Of a stretch of 64,000 bases of DNA, positions 45,000-55,629 are shown one piece after another. Within the stretch, counting starts at the first letter, position 1. Each line of letters begins with the position of its first letter. The DNA is taken from assembly GCA_023376005.1 (NCBI GenBank), contig CM042145.1:101180540-101244539 (forward strand). Reading direction: 5' to 3'. The DNA comes from Doryteuthis pealeii (taxonomy: Eukaryota; Mollusca; Cephalopoda; Myopsida; Loliginidae). Both the position numbers and the translations under genes were made by a program. The notes under the pieces were generated by a model. That model was not told the origin of the DNA, did no database searches, and was given only the letters and a program-made list of their open reading frames with translations.

Positions 45000-45550
45000 T
45001 GTCTGGGGGTGGGTCACAAACTTTCAAGCGGCACAGTGTTGGTTGGCAGCCTTCCGTCTACGAGAGACGATGGAGTAGTGTCAAAGTTTTCTTTTTCTCT
45101 TTGAACTACATAGCCTAGGCGGGTTCATATGGAAGATAAACTGTTGCTCATGTAGCAATTCCCCCCTCTCCACACTGCCGCTGTGATCCAAAGGAAAGGT
45201 AAGGTACCAATGCGGTTTGATAACGGTAGAAACTAGCAGGAGTTGATGGGTAGCACTGGATTTCAGTATCACACCACCTTAGGGTCTCCGGCTCCTGATT
45301 TGTGTTCGGGGTTTACTCCCTTAGCATTTCCTTGAAAAGTGGCAGAGGTTTTGTGTCGGACTTTCCTTGATTTTGTTTAGTTGCTGTCCAAGGCTAAAGA
45401 TCCCCTTTTGATCCATTTGGGGATCCATGCGAGTAGCAAGTACTGTGATCCTACTACTATTGGTGTTCCTGTGAAATGAAATGAGATTAGGGATACACTA
45501 TATTTTGCCTTAGTGTATCAGATAAGCAACAGTACCTTCAGGTCTTTTTT
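45000..45550. repeat. GC-richer unclassified repeat segment
   Basis: Notable blocks are CCGTCTACGAGAGACGATGG (itself a hairpin-like TCTACGAGAGACGA) and CACCACCTTAGGGTCTCCGG. On the minus strand TTTCATTTCACAG resembles a splice acceptor but no frame follows. Probably part of a retroelement not otherwise present in the window. Confidence 0.3.
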
Positions 45551-45832
45551 TTTGGGGGGGGGGGAGTCCGCTAGGGCGTCAGAAAAAAATGTCCACTTAC
45601 TTTACCACAGCCTTTGAAACCGGCTGAGTTAAACCGGCCATTGAAACCGTATAATTGGCTGCAAAAATAACTCACTAAAATAACTCACTATGGCATTAAA
45701 TAACGCAGCATCGGTTAACATTTTGTAAAACCAATTTTTTTCAAATGAATTAACGTAATTTCCTGAAATTTTACAACTCATGTACATTTCTTTATATAAT
45801 CAACCAATCAACGTGATGTATGTATTTACCCA

Positions 45833-46150
45833 ACCCCTCCGCCACGGACAGGATAAAACACAAGGTCAGTTCTTAAGCTGAGTTTAACACGTTTGAATTT
45901 CAGAGTTTTCCTTCTTCTAGACTGATTGCTTAATTAAGGAAAAAGAACCCAGTCTGTCCTAGAGCTGGGGGAAATAGTTGGATGCATATCTTTCCAAAGG
46001 AAATGCAAACAGCCTTGTCCATGATTTGAACCTAGATCGCCGTGTCCATTTCTTACGATGATACACGATGATACATTTATATCTATATGTTATAACAGAA
46101 ATAGATAAATTGACCTTGTGTCATATCCTGCTCGTGCAGAGGGGTTGGTA
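45833..46150. mobile_element. Two SINE-A fragments, tail to tail
   Basis: 45833-46055 is a degraded minus copy and 46104-46150 a plus 3' fragment (ATTGACCTTGTGTCATATCC). Confidence 0.65.
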
Positions 46151-46158
46151 TGGGAGGA

Positions 46159-46400
46159 GCCGGATTAGCTCAGTCAGTAGAGTGTTCGGCTATAAACCAC
46201 AAGGTTCCTAGTTCGATACCAGTCCTCGCCAACTCAGCGTATGAGTAGCACAGGGATCTGTGCGGTAAAGTAAGGAGCTGATGGTAGGTGTGGCGCTCCA
46301 CCTCAGACGCCAAAACAATCTCCTTGGTCTAGTGTTATTGAAAAGGGGATAGACTCCCTTGCTAACTGGCTGATACCGACTTTAGGCCGCCCCGACAACT
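46159..46400 (+). mobile_element. SINE-B copy, near full length
   Basis: Head GCCGGATTAGCTCAGTCAGT, B box GTTCGATACCAGTCC, body GAGCTGATGGTAGGTGTGGC, CTCCTTGGTCTAGTG, end GCCGCCCCGACAACT. The best SINE-B in the window. Confidence 0.85.
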
Positions 46401-46529
46401 ACTATATATGGTATCAAGAGGTGCCGTTGCGTAATGGTTGTTGACATAGGAAATAGACACAGCAACATGAGTTAAAACCAGGAGCTGGAGCTCCTATGGC
46501 AGCCTTTAACCTCATTCTCTACAGTTTTG

Positions 46530-46815
46530 TTGGTTGGTTGGTTGGTTGGTTGGATTTACAGCATGTCATCCCTTGTTTGGTTGTTTTATGCTGAAGATGT
46601 TTTGTTTTATTCATTCTGGATGGTTACTTACAATATTCTAAAACTCAATCTTTTTAAACACATTTTAACTTATTTTCTTCTATCTATCCCACAGATGCGA
46701 CCCTAACAGGTACTACTACTCTGGGTCAGAGTGGACCTGGAAGTAATGGCGGTGAAGGGGTACTCCAAACTCCCCAGTACTCCAGAATTGAAACCTCACC
46801 ATTAGATTAGTTTCG
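46530..46815 (+). mobile_element. Repeat D copy
   Basis: Head (GGTT)n GGATTTACAGCATGTCATCC, then GGTACTACTACTCTGGGTCA, GAGTGGACCTGGAAGTAATG and GGGGTACTCCAAACTCCCC. Confidence 0.65.
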
Positions 46816-47189
46816 TTCAGGCCTGTGAAATAAAAATCAATACATTAAGACTTTGAATTACACTTACTTGTTTTTAATTTCATTTGGATTTGTTTACTTT
46901 AACTAAATCATGAAGCTAAAAACAATAAACTTTATGTGGATAAAAAATTTAGCGAGGAATTTATGTAAAAAAGTTATTTCATTTTAACAGAGAAGAAACA
47001 CGAGTATTAAGAATAGGGAAAAAGGTTTACTAAGCAAAAATACAAGATGAACAGTGTAATTAGCAATTGCTAGTTTGAATTAACAAGCATCGCAGGATCT
47101 TGCTGTTTTTCTCTTCTGAGGTTTCATCTGACATTATTTATAAGAAAAACAGACGATTTCCATTCTCATTATTTAGGTACTATATATAT

Positions 47190-47474
47190 TTACCAACACC
47201 CTCCGCATGAGCAGGATGTGACACAAGGTCAATTTCTTAAGCGGAGATTAACATGTTTGAATTCAGAGTTTTCCTTCTCCTAGACCAATTGCCTAACCAA
47301 GATTAAAGTGCCCAGTCCACCCTACTATTTTACCCATAGCTTGAGGGAGAGTAGTTGGATACATACCTTTCCCAAGGGTATTAGCACTATGTGAAATGCA
47401 AACAGCTTCATCCAGGATTTGAACTCAGGTCGACGAGTCCATTTCCCATGACTTTAACCATTACACCACGCGCT
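47190..47474 (-). mobile_element. SINE-A copy 4
   Basis: Full minus copy from TTACCAACACCCTCCGCATG to ACCATTACACCACGCGC. Confidence 0.85.
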
Positions 47475-47544
47475 TCCATTATTTAGATACTATATGACAC
47501 CTTTAAAAATTAAAACAAATAAACCCATTCGAAATGAAATGTAC

Positions 47545-47550
47545 TTTATT
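47545..47550 (-). promoter_or_regulatory. Polyadenylation signal AATAAA overlapping the stop codon
   Basis: AATAAA on the minus strand with the TAA of the candidate terminal exon inside it. A GT-poor, A-rich stretch follows. Function is inferred from the exon model. Confidence 0.4.
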
Positions 47551-47631
47551 TTTTTCCTTTGGAATAATGTGACCTTTCTCCACTGTTTTTATATTGACAG
47601 TGTCTGGGCGGCATCCATGATACTGTGCTTT
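47546..47631 (-). CDS. Candidate terminal exon of an unidentified minus-strand gene
   Basis: The exon follows a strong acceptor (CTTTTTATTTTGCAG). Entered with one base carried from the previous exon it reads (E)STVSWMPPRHCQYKNSG, ERSHYSKGKK, stop: 27 codons plus the shared one, basic at the end. The stop TAA sits inside AATAAA (47545-47550), so the same six bases may end translation and signal polyadenylation; cleavage would fall near 47520-47530. The preceding exon phase (1) matches both 56136-56171 and 61720-61777. No domain is recognised. The exon is not in any repeat, but is squeezed between a SINE-A and an inverted-repeat MITE. Alternative: a chance acceptor with an open frame. Confidence 0.5.
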
Positions 47632-47696
47632 CTGCAAAATAAAAAGAAATATATTGGAATTTGATAGTTTGCTTTTGGAGCATTGTTAAGCAAAGT

Positions 47697-47978
47697 ATAT
47701 TATTATTTATATATTTTTTTGAAGGCAATTACAATGCGCATATTGTATAAAATTCGATAATTATTAAAAATAATCATGACAAGCAAACTCGGCGAATAAC
47801 GCGCACGATGTGGAACACTGTACAGATGATACTTAATAAAGTTGAAACAGCTGTACGGTATTCCATGTCACGCGCGTTATTCGTTGAGTTTGATTGTCAT
47901 GATTATTTTCAATAATTATCGAATTTTATACGATATACACATTGTAATTGCATTTAAAAATATATAAATAATAAAAAG
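47697..47978. mobile_element. Inverted-repeat MITE inside the last intron
   Basis: Arms of about 105-110 bp (GCAATTACAATGCGCATATT..ACTCGGCGAATAACGCGC and its complement) surround a 66-bp centre containing GAAACAGCTGTACGG. A diverged centre-like segment is at 3000-3160. The target duplication is not clear because the flanks are AT-rich. Confidence 0.7.
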
Positions 47979-48021
47979 AAATTTTTTTTTTATGAATTCA
48001 ATAAATGACTTTATTTTAATA

Positions 48022-48565
48022 AAATATTATATTATTTACATGTCTTGTACTCATCTTAATTAATGATTAAAATATTATATTATTTACATGTCTTGTACTC
48101 ATCTTAATTAATGATTAAAATATTATATTATTTACATGTCTTGTACTCATCTTAATTAATGATTAAAATATTATATTATTATAATTAATGATTAAAATAT
48201 TATATATTTACATGTCTTGTACTCATCTTAATTAATGATTAAAATATTATATTATTTACATGTCTTGTACTCAAATTAATGATTAAAATATTATATTATA
48301 AATTAATGATTAAAATATTATATTATTTACATGTCTTGTACTCATCTTAATTAATGATTAAAATATTATATTATTTACATGTCTTGTACTCATCTTAATT
48401 AATGATTAAATATTATATTATTTACATGTCTTGTACTCATCTTAATTAATGATTAAAATATTATATTATTTACATGTCTTGTACTCATCTTAATTAATGA
48501 TTAAAATATTATATTATTTACATGTCTTGTACTCATCTTAATTAATGATTAAAATATTATATTTA
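48022..48565 (+). repeat. 48-bp tandem array
   Basis: About 11 units of TAATGATTAAAATATTATAT + TATTTACATGTCTTGTACTC + ATCTTAAT. Several units are internally deleted (near 48180, 48210, 48275-48300). It ends at a TAT-rich junction before the J Helitron. Units are highly similar, so the array is recent or homogenised. Confidence 0.9.
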
Positions 48566-48608
48566 CCCAACTAACATTATATTATTATTATTGGAATTTA
48601 TATTATTA

Positions 48609-49530
48609 CGAGAAGTGGCTACCCTGGGTAGAGGGAGGGAAAAAAACTTGGTGTATTGATTTGTTTACTTTTGAGATTTACAAATGCTGGATATTTCTAA
48701 GTAGAATTTCAATGCTATTTCAGTGTATGTTTTAATTTTTTAAATATCTCTTTGTTTGTTTGTTTGTTTATTGATTTTAACGGAATATCAACCCATCTGG
48801 GGTTATGTCCTGCCTAACAGTTAGGAAGTTATACATATTGTGTATTTATATTTATACTTTTTAGTAATTAGTTTTGTAAGGTTAAAAGGTGATATATACT
48901 TGAAGACAAAACTCCGACAAGGGTTGATAGACAAAAACATTTAATATGGTACAGCACATGGATAAACAGGGTACATAATACATAGGTGTACATAAACATA
49001 CATACAAAAGTAAAAGGGAAAAACATAAAAGTACAGACATGAGACTAAGAATAGTCCATGCTGTGTGAATCACTTACAGTGATTAGTCCGGTGTTGAGGG
49101 CCGAAGCCCCAACGAGGAGTCTAACCCATGTGCCTCGTAGGTCAGGCAGCAGCAAAGAGAGAAAGAGACGTTCAAACCAGCCGCTTAAATATAAACGGCC
49201 CCTAACGGGAACCAGCGAACTAAACAGGCAGACAACTCCCCAGGCAAATACGAAACTAATGCCACAGTTTTAACAATGTGTTAGCATTATTGGGGATTAT
49301 GTTGTATGGTATTGATTTGTTTCATGTCTATATTCTATTGTATAATTTTATCTCCCTCAAAAAAGAGAGAATATCCTCCATGTTGACATAAATCAAATCT
49401 TCATAATTTTTGCACAAAAAGCAAGAACTGGTGATATTTAATGTGTATATATATTTACTTTGTCATTAATTGTTTTATTTTCATAGGTTCACCCAGACAT
49501 ACATACATACATACATACACACCTATGAAT
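48609..49530 (-). mobile_element. Helitron family J copy split by a later insertion
   Basis: 48609-48750 is the 3' half (3' end reads TCTCG, mutated from TCTAG, with the TACCCAGGGTA hairpin). 49390-49530 is the 5' half (CAAATCTTCATAATTTTTGC, GTGATATTTAATGTGTAT). About 640 bp sit between: a repeat F fragment (48755-48880), then a segment with a TATA-like CCGTTTATATTTAAGCGGC on the minus strand. The 5' terminus is replaced by (CATA)n. Confidence 0.65.
48881..49389 (-). mobile_element. Unclassified insert with promoter-like sequence
   Basis: On the minus strand, GGCCGTTTATATTTAAGCGG is a TATA-like site followed by GCTGGTTTGAACG and a CG-richer 150 bp. It inserted within the J Helitron. It may be a solo LTR or a short retroelement. 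A 71-codon plus frame (49058-49273) is not supported. Confidence 0.35.
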
Positions 49531-49599
49531 CATATGTAAATTGGGGAGGTGATATTTTATTATGAAATAAAATATAAAATAAAGGGGATACGAAGGCCT

Positions 49600-50017
49600 T
49601 TTCGACCGGTACTTTTTCAAGTATTTACACCGGTTGACAATTAAAAGTCAGAATGTAAAGAAATTGATAAGAACGAATGGGGGTAAACCAGAGAGTGTGT
49701 GGGGGAGGGAAATAGGGAAAGAGGGGTATGTGTGTGTGCCCTAGGTTAAACCAGGGTTATGTATACCTCCCAGTAAATAGATAGAGTGTCTCGGTGTTTG
49801 TCTGCACAGAGTAGGTCTGAGAAAAGAAATACTAACAGCCTCAAGGACTGCTAGATGTTGTTTAGACCTGGCTCTGTGAAAGACGGAGAAGCACTCATCT
49901 GTATAGTCAGTCAAACAAGCATTTATAGATAAGTGCTCAGCGATCGCTGAGTCAAATGCTTGGGATAGCCTGGATGTATTGTTAGTGATAGCATTGCGAA
50001 GTCTACGGGGGAGTTTA
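49600..50017 (-). pseudogene. Penelope-like element, C-terminal ORF fragment and 3' tail
   Basis: A 91-codon minus frame without ATG runs from about 50017 to a stop at 49741-49743. Key blocks are RRLRNAITNNTSRLSQAF, DSAIAEHLSINACLTDY, FSVFHRARSKQHLAVLEAV and SFLRPTLCRQ. The layout (S-A-I-x-E-H-L, R-x-R-x-x-H-L-x-V-L-E-A, then L-R-P-x-L-C) is what is seen at the GIY-YIG end of Penelope-like reverse transcriptases in invertebrates. Downstream on the same strand, ACTTGAAAAAGTACCGGTCG and AAAAGGCCTTCGTATCCCC resemble the tail that follows such ORFs. The 5' side is cut off by Helitron J at 50026. No frameshift in the surviving part. Confidence 0.6.
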
Positions 50018-50025
50018 TATATATA

Positions 50026-50348
50026 CTAGAATTGGCTACCTGGCATTGCCTAGGTAGAGGAGTATAATAAAAAGTTAGTCTCGTAGATCCATTGTTTGTT
50101 TTTGTCTTACATAATTGATTTATGTTTTAATCACAAACGTTACCAATGACTTTCCCATGTTTTACTACTCAACTCCTAATTTTTAAATATTTTCCCAGAT
50201 ATAAATAAAATCTTCATTATTCTTGCACAACAAGCAACTTTGGTGAATGTGTATACATATTTACATCGTTGTTAATTGTTTTATTTTTGTAGTTTCTACT
50301 GGACATACATACACACAACTGCCATTTATATATATATATATATATAGA
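50026..50348 (-). mobile_element. Helitron family J copy next to TA repeats
   Basis: CTAG at 50026-50029 preceded by A. The hairpin TACCTAGGCAATGCCAGGTA (minus strand) precedes it. The 5' TC lies near 50347-50348 next to (TA)n. It is 323 bp. The right-hand flanking base is A, not T, so that terminus may have slipped within the TA tract. Confidence 0.65.
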
Positions 50349-50555
50349 AGATAGATAAATAGATTATTATATATTATCATTATATTATTATTATTGACAT
50401 TTATATTACTATTATAAATTATTATTATTGGAATTTGATAAATGACTTTATTTGAATAAAATATAATACTATTTAGATGTTTTGTCCTTATCTTTGTTAC
50501 TGAATTCACAGTGTTTTGGCTACTGTACGTATTTTACCCAATCCAAAGATTTAAG

Positions 50556-50816
50556 GGACCATATGACCTTTAGGCACCCCTTTTTGATCTCGATTATGAA
50601 AGGACATGTTTTTCTTTTACACCGTCAATATCCGGTTGTTTTAACAGACAATTTTAAGATTTTTTTAAAAATTATAAAACTAACCCCTAACCCTAATACC
50701 TAACCCTAACCCTAACCCCTAACCCTAACCCCTAACAAACAACCGGATATTGACGGTGTAAATGAAAAACATGTCCTTTCAAGATCAAAAAGGGGTACCT
50801 AAAGGTAATATGGTCC
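50556..50816. mobile_element. hAT-type MITE with telomere-like core, family T1, copy A
   Basis: Inverted ends GGACCATATGACCTTTAGGC and the matching right end. The 8-bp target duplication GATTTAAG sits at 50548-50555 and 50817-50824. The inverted arms run about 90 bp, including ACACCGTCAATATCCGGTTG. The core (50687-50739) is CCCTAA-type telomere repeat with variants. It is 261 bp with no coding. 8-bp duplications are characteristic of hAT elements. Confidence 0.85.
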
Positions 50817-50833
50817 GATTTAAGTTTTATACA

Positions 50834-50922
50834 CTAATGGTTCTCAACCTTTTTTTTACCTATGGACCCCTTTGATTCCTATTTTACTCTGGTGGACCCC
50901 TCCCCTCCCCCATAGCCATTTG
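50834..50922 (+). mobile_element. hAT (Charlie-like) end fragment
   Basis: TAATGGTTCTCAACCTTTTT resembles the CAGTGGTTCTCAACCTTTTT terminus of Charlie-type hAT elements. Then TGGACCCCTTTGATTCC and GGTGGACCCCTCCCC. Only the end survives. Confidence 0.5.
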
Positions 50923-50925
50923 ATC

Positions 50926-51368
50926 ATGTTGAAAGTGCTGGTTCCTGCTAGATCACCAAAGTTAAGCAGTGATGAGCCTGTTCAATAGTTAATTGGGTGA
51001 CTACTTAAGTAATGGCAGGTACTGTAAGCAGCCTGAGCCCTTTATCAAAATGACTTGATTCAGCATCAAAATGACTAGAAAAAGGTTGATATACTGTAAA
51101 ACAAAACGGACCATATTACCTTTAGGCACCCCTTTTTGATCTCGGTTAAGAAAGGGCACATTTTTAATTTACACTGTCAATATCCAGTTATTTGTTAGGG
51201 GTTAGGGTTAGGGGTTAGTTTTATGATTTTTTTTTAAAATCTAAAAATCGTGTTAAAACAACCGGATATTGATGGTGTAAATTAAAAACATGTCCTTTCT
51301 TAATCAAGATCAAAAAGGGGTGCCTAAAGGTAATATGATCCAACAAAACCAACCAACCAACCAACCAA
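50926..51368 (+). mobile_element. 5S rRNA-derived SINE split by MITE T1 copy B
   Basis: Head GATCATGTTGAAAGTGCTGG, GATCACCAAAGTTAAGCAGT, TTGGGTGACTACTTAAG, AGGTACTGTAAGCAG. The tail to GTAAAACAAAAC is at 51107, then the MITE (51108-51341), and the tail resumes as AACAAAACCAACCAACC. This fixes the order of insertion: SINE first, MITE later. Confidence 0.8.
51108..51341. mobile_element. hAT-type MITE with telomere-like core, family T1, copy B
   Basis: Ends GGACCATATTACCTTTAGGC and right match. The 8-bp duplication AACAAAAC is at 51100-51107 and 51342-51349, within the SINE tail. The core here is GGGGTTAGGGTTAGGGG (plus strand), short. It is 234 bp. Confidence 0.85.
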
Positions 51369-51670
51369 CTAGATAAATCTAATAAATTAACTTTACTAAA
51401 AAAAGACATGGGTAGTAAATTAGTCATACAAATTATTACTATTGTATTGAGTTTATTTTTCACTTGATACTTTGCCCTCGTAGCCTTGAACTTTTGTTAA
51501 GCTTTGTAAAGATCAAGAAGGCATTATATTTCCTGACCTGTATGGGGGTTTCAATAAATATATATATATATTTATCTAACCTCTCCACCACAGTTAGGAT
51601 GTGACACAAGGTCAATTTTTTATGTGAAGTAAATGTAGCAATTATTATTTTATATACCTATTATTATTAC
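51369..51670. other. Spacer with a SINE-A 3' fragment (51573-51620, minus)
   Basis: 51573-51620 reads TAACCTCTCCACCACAG..GATGTGACACAAGGTCAAT. No gene seen. Confidence 0.5.
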
Positions 51671-51704
51671 TCTGTCCCATAATAGCTGTTACATTTGCGT
51701 ATAA

Positions 51705-51842
51705 TTTGGTTTGGCTTAGTTTTACGGCATATCAACCTTGGTGGGACATTTAATGCCGATAAAGTTTTGAAATAAATCAATTCTTAAATGAATAATGCAA
51801 TTTTTTTATAAATACATTTTTCTATTTAACCCATAGATGGGA
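51705..51842 (+). mobile_element. Repeat D element inserted in a satellite unit, with target duplication
   Basis: 138 bp from TTTGGTTTGGCTTAGTTTTACGG to CCCATAGATGGGA(T). It is flanked by TGCGTATAA on both sides (51696-51704 and 51843-51851). All other units carry TGCATATAA, so the shared G shows that this is a true duplication of one target unit. Confidence 0.8.
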
Positions 51843-54800
51843 TGCGTATAAATTGTATACACTAAATGTAGTAATTATTATAAGACAAATATTATTTTAT
51901 TCTGTCCCATAATAACTGTTACATTTGCATATAAATTGTATACATTAAATGTAGTAATTATTATAAGACAGATATTATTTTACTCTGTCCCATAATAGCT
52001 GTTACATTTGCATATAGATTGTATACACTAAATGTAGTAATTATTATAAGACAGAAATTATTTTACTCTGTCCCATAATAGCTGTTACATTTGCATATAA
52101 ATTGTATACACTAATTGTAGTAATTATTATAAGACAGAAATTATTTTACTCTGTCCCATAATAGCTGTTACATTTGCATATAAATTGTATACACTAAATG
52201 TAGTAATTATTATGAGACAGATATTATTTTACTCTGTCCCATAATAGCTGTTACATTTGCATATAAATTGTATATACTAAATGTAGTAATTATAAGACAG
52301 AAATTATTTTACTCTGTCCCATAATAGCTGGTACATTTGCATATAAATTGTATACACTAAATGTAGTAATTATTATAAGACAGATATTATTTTACTCTGT
52401 CCCATAATAGCTGTTACATTTGCATATAAATTGTATACACTAAATGTAGTAATTATTATAAGACAGAAATTATTTTACTCTGTCCCATAATAGCTGTTAC
52501 ATTTGCATATAAATTGTATACACTAAATGTAGTAATTATTATGAGACAGATATTATTTTACTCTGTCCCATAATAGCTGTTACATTTGCATATAAATTGT
52601 ATACACTAAATGTAGTAATTATTATAAGACAGATATTATTTTACTCTGTCCCATAATAGCTGGTACATTTGCATATAAATTGTATACACTAAATGTAGTA
52701 ATTATTATAAGACAGAAATTATTTTACTCTGTCCCATAATAGCTGGTACATTTGCATATAAATTGTATACACTAAATGTAGTAATTATTATGAGACAGAT
52801 ATTATTTTACTCTGTCCCATAATAGCTGTTACATTTGCATATAAATTGTATACACTAAATGTAGTAATTATTATGAGACAGATATTATTTTACTCTGTCC
52901 CATAATAGCTGTTACATTTGCATATAAATTGTATACACTAAATGTAGTATTTATTATAAGACAGAATTACTTTACTCTGTCCCATAATAGCTGTTACATT
53001 TGCATATAAATTGTATACACTAAATGTAGTAATTATTATAGACAGATATTATTTTACTCTGTCCCATAATAGCTGTTACATTTGCATATAAATTGTATAC
53101 ACTAAAGTAGTAATTATTATAAGACAGATATTATTTTACTCTGTCCCATAATAGCTGTTACATTTGCATATAAATTGTATACACTAAATGTAGTAATTAT
53201 TATGAGACAGATATTATTTTACTCTGTCCCATAATAGCTGTTACATTTGCATATAAATTGTATACACTAAATGTAGTAATTATTATAAGACAGAAATTAT
53301 TTTACTCTGTCCCATAATAGCTGGTACATTTGCATATAAATTGTATACACTAAATGTAGTAATTATTATAAGACAGATATTATTTTACTCTGTCCCATAA
53401 TAGCTGGTACATTTGCATATAAATTGTATACACTAAATGTAGTAATTATTATGAGACAGATATTATTTTACTCTGTCCCATAATAGCTGGTACATTTGCA
53501 TATAAATTGTATACACTAATTGTAGTATTTATTATAAGACAGAAATTATTTTACTCTGTCCCATAATAGCTGTTACATTTGCATATAAATTGTATACACT
53601 AAATGTAGTATTTATTATGAGACAGAAATTACTTTACTCTGTCCCATAATAGCTGTTACATTTGCATATAAATTGTATACACTAAATGTAGTAATTATTA
53701 TAAGACAGAAATTACTTTACTCTGTCCCATAATAGCTGTTACATTTGCATATAAATTGTATACACTAAATGTAGTAATTATTATGAGAGAGATATTATTT
53801 TACTCTGTCCCATAATAGCTGTTACATTTGCATATAAATTGTATACACTAAATGTAGTAATTATTATAAGACAGAAATTAATTTACTCTGTCCCATAATA
53901 GCTGTTACATTTGCATATAAATTGTATACACTAAATGTAGTAATTATTATAAGACAGATATTATTTTACTCTGTCCCATAATAGCTGTTACATTTGCATA
54001 TAAATTGTATACACTAAATGTAGTAATTATTATGAGACAGATATTATTTTACTCTGTCCCATAATAGCTGTTACATTTGCATATAAATTGTATACACTAA
54101 ATGTAGTAATTATTATAAGACAGATATTATTTTACTCTGTCCCATAATAGCTGGTACATTTGCATATAAATTGTATACACTAAATGTAGTAATTATTATA
54201 GACAGATATTATTTTACTCTGTCCCATAATAGCTGTACATTTGCATATAAATTGTATACATTAAATGTAGTAATTATTATAAGACAGAAATTATTTTACT
54301 CTGTCCCATAATAGCTGGTACATTTGCATATAAATTGTATACACTAAATGTAGTATTTATTATAAGACAGAAATTATTTTACTCTGTCCCATAATAGCTG
54401 TTACATTTGCATATAAATTGTATACACTAAATGTAGTATTTATTATAAGACAGAAATTACTTTACTCTGTCCCATAATAGCTGTTACATTTGCATATAAA
54501 TTGTATACACTAAATGTAGTAATTATTATAAGACAGAAATTATTTACTCTGTCCCATAATAGCTGTTACATTTGCATATAAATTGTATACACTAAATGTA
54601 GTAATTATTATAGACAGATATTATTTTACTCTGTCCCATAATAGCTGTTACATTTGCATATAAATTGTATACACTAAATGTAGTAATTATTATAACACAG
54701 AAATTATTTTTACTCTGTCCCATAATAGCTGTACATTTGCATATAAATTGTATACACTAAATGTAGTAATTATTATAAGACAGATATTATTTTACTCTGT

Positions 54801-55629
54801 CCCATAATAGCTGTTACATTTGCATATAAATTGTATACACTAAATGTAGTAATTATTATAAGACAGAAATTATTTTACTCTGTCCCATAATAGCTGTTAC
54901 ATTTGCATATAAATTGTATACACTAAATGTAGTATTTATTATAAGACAGAAATTACTTTACTCTGTCCCATAATAGCTGTTACATTTGCATATAAATTGT
55001 ATACACTAAATGTAGTAATTATTATAGACAGATATTATTTTACTCTGTCCCATAATAGCTGTTACATTTGCATATAAATTGTATACACTAAATGTAGTAA
55101 TTATTATAAGACAGAAATTATTTTTACTCTGTCCCATAATAGCTGGTACATTTGCATATAAATTGTATACACTAAATGTAATTATTATAAGACAGAAATT
55201 ATTTTTACTCTGTCCCATAATAGCTGGTACATTTGCATATAAATTGTATACACTAAATGTAGTAATTATTATAAGACAGATATTATTTTACTCTGTCCCA
55301 TAATAGCTGGTACATTTGCATATAAATTGTATACACTAAATGTAGTAATTATTATAAGACAGAAATTATTTTACTCTGTCCCATAATAGCTGTTACATTT
55401 GCATATAAATTGTATACACTAATGTAGTATTTATTATAAGACAGAAATTATTTTACTCTGTCCCATAATAGCTGTTACATTTGCATATAAATTGTATACA
55501 CTAAATGTAGTAATTATTATAAGACAGAAATTACTTTACTCTGTCCCATAATAGCTGTTACATTTGCATATAAATTGTATACACTGAATGTAGTAATTGT
55601 TATTGGACATAGGTATTTTTATTACTATA

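Noticed and set aside
46159..46235. Functional tRNA gene
   Set aside because: A and B boxes are present, but the acceptor stem does not close and a SINE-B body follows as in six other copies.
50680..50739. Interstitial telomere from a chromosome fusion
   Set aside because: The repeat is inside a MITE with an 8-bp target duplication, so transposition explains it.
52000..55600. CRISPR-like regular repeat
   Set aside because: Period 83 with no unique spacers; it is a tandem satellite in an animal genome.
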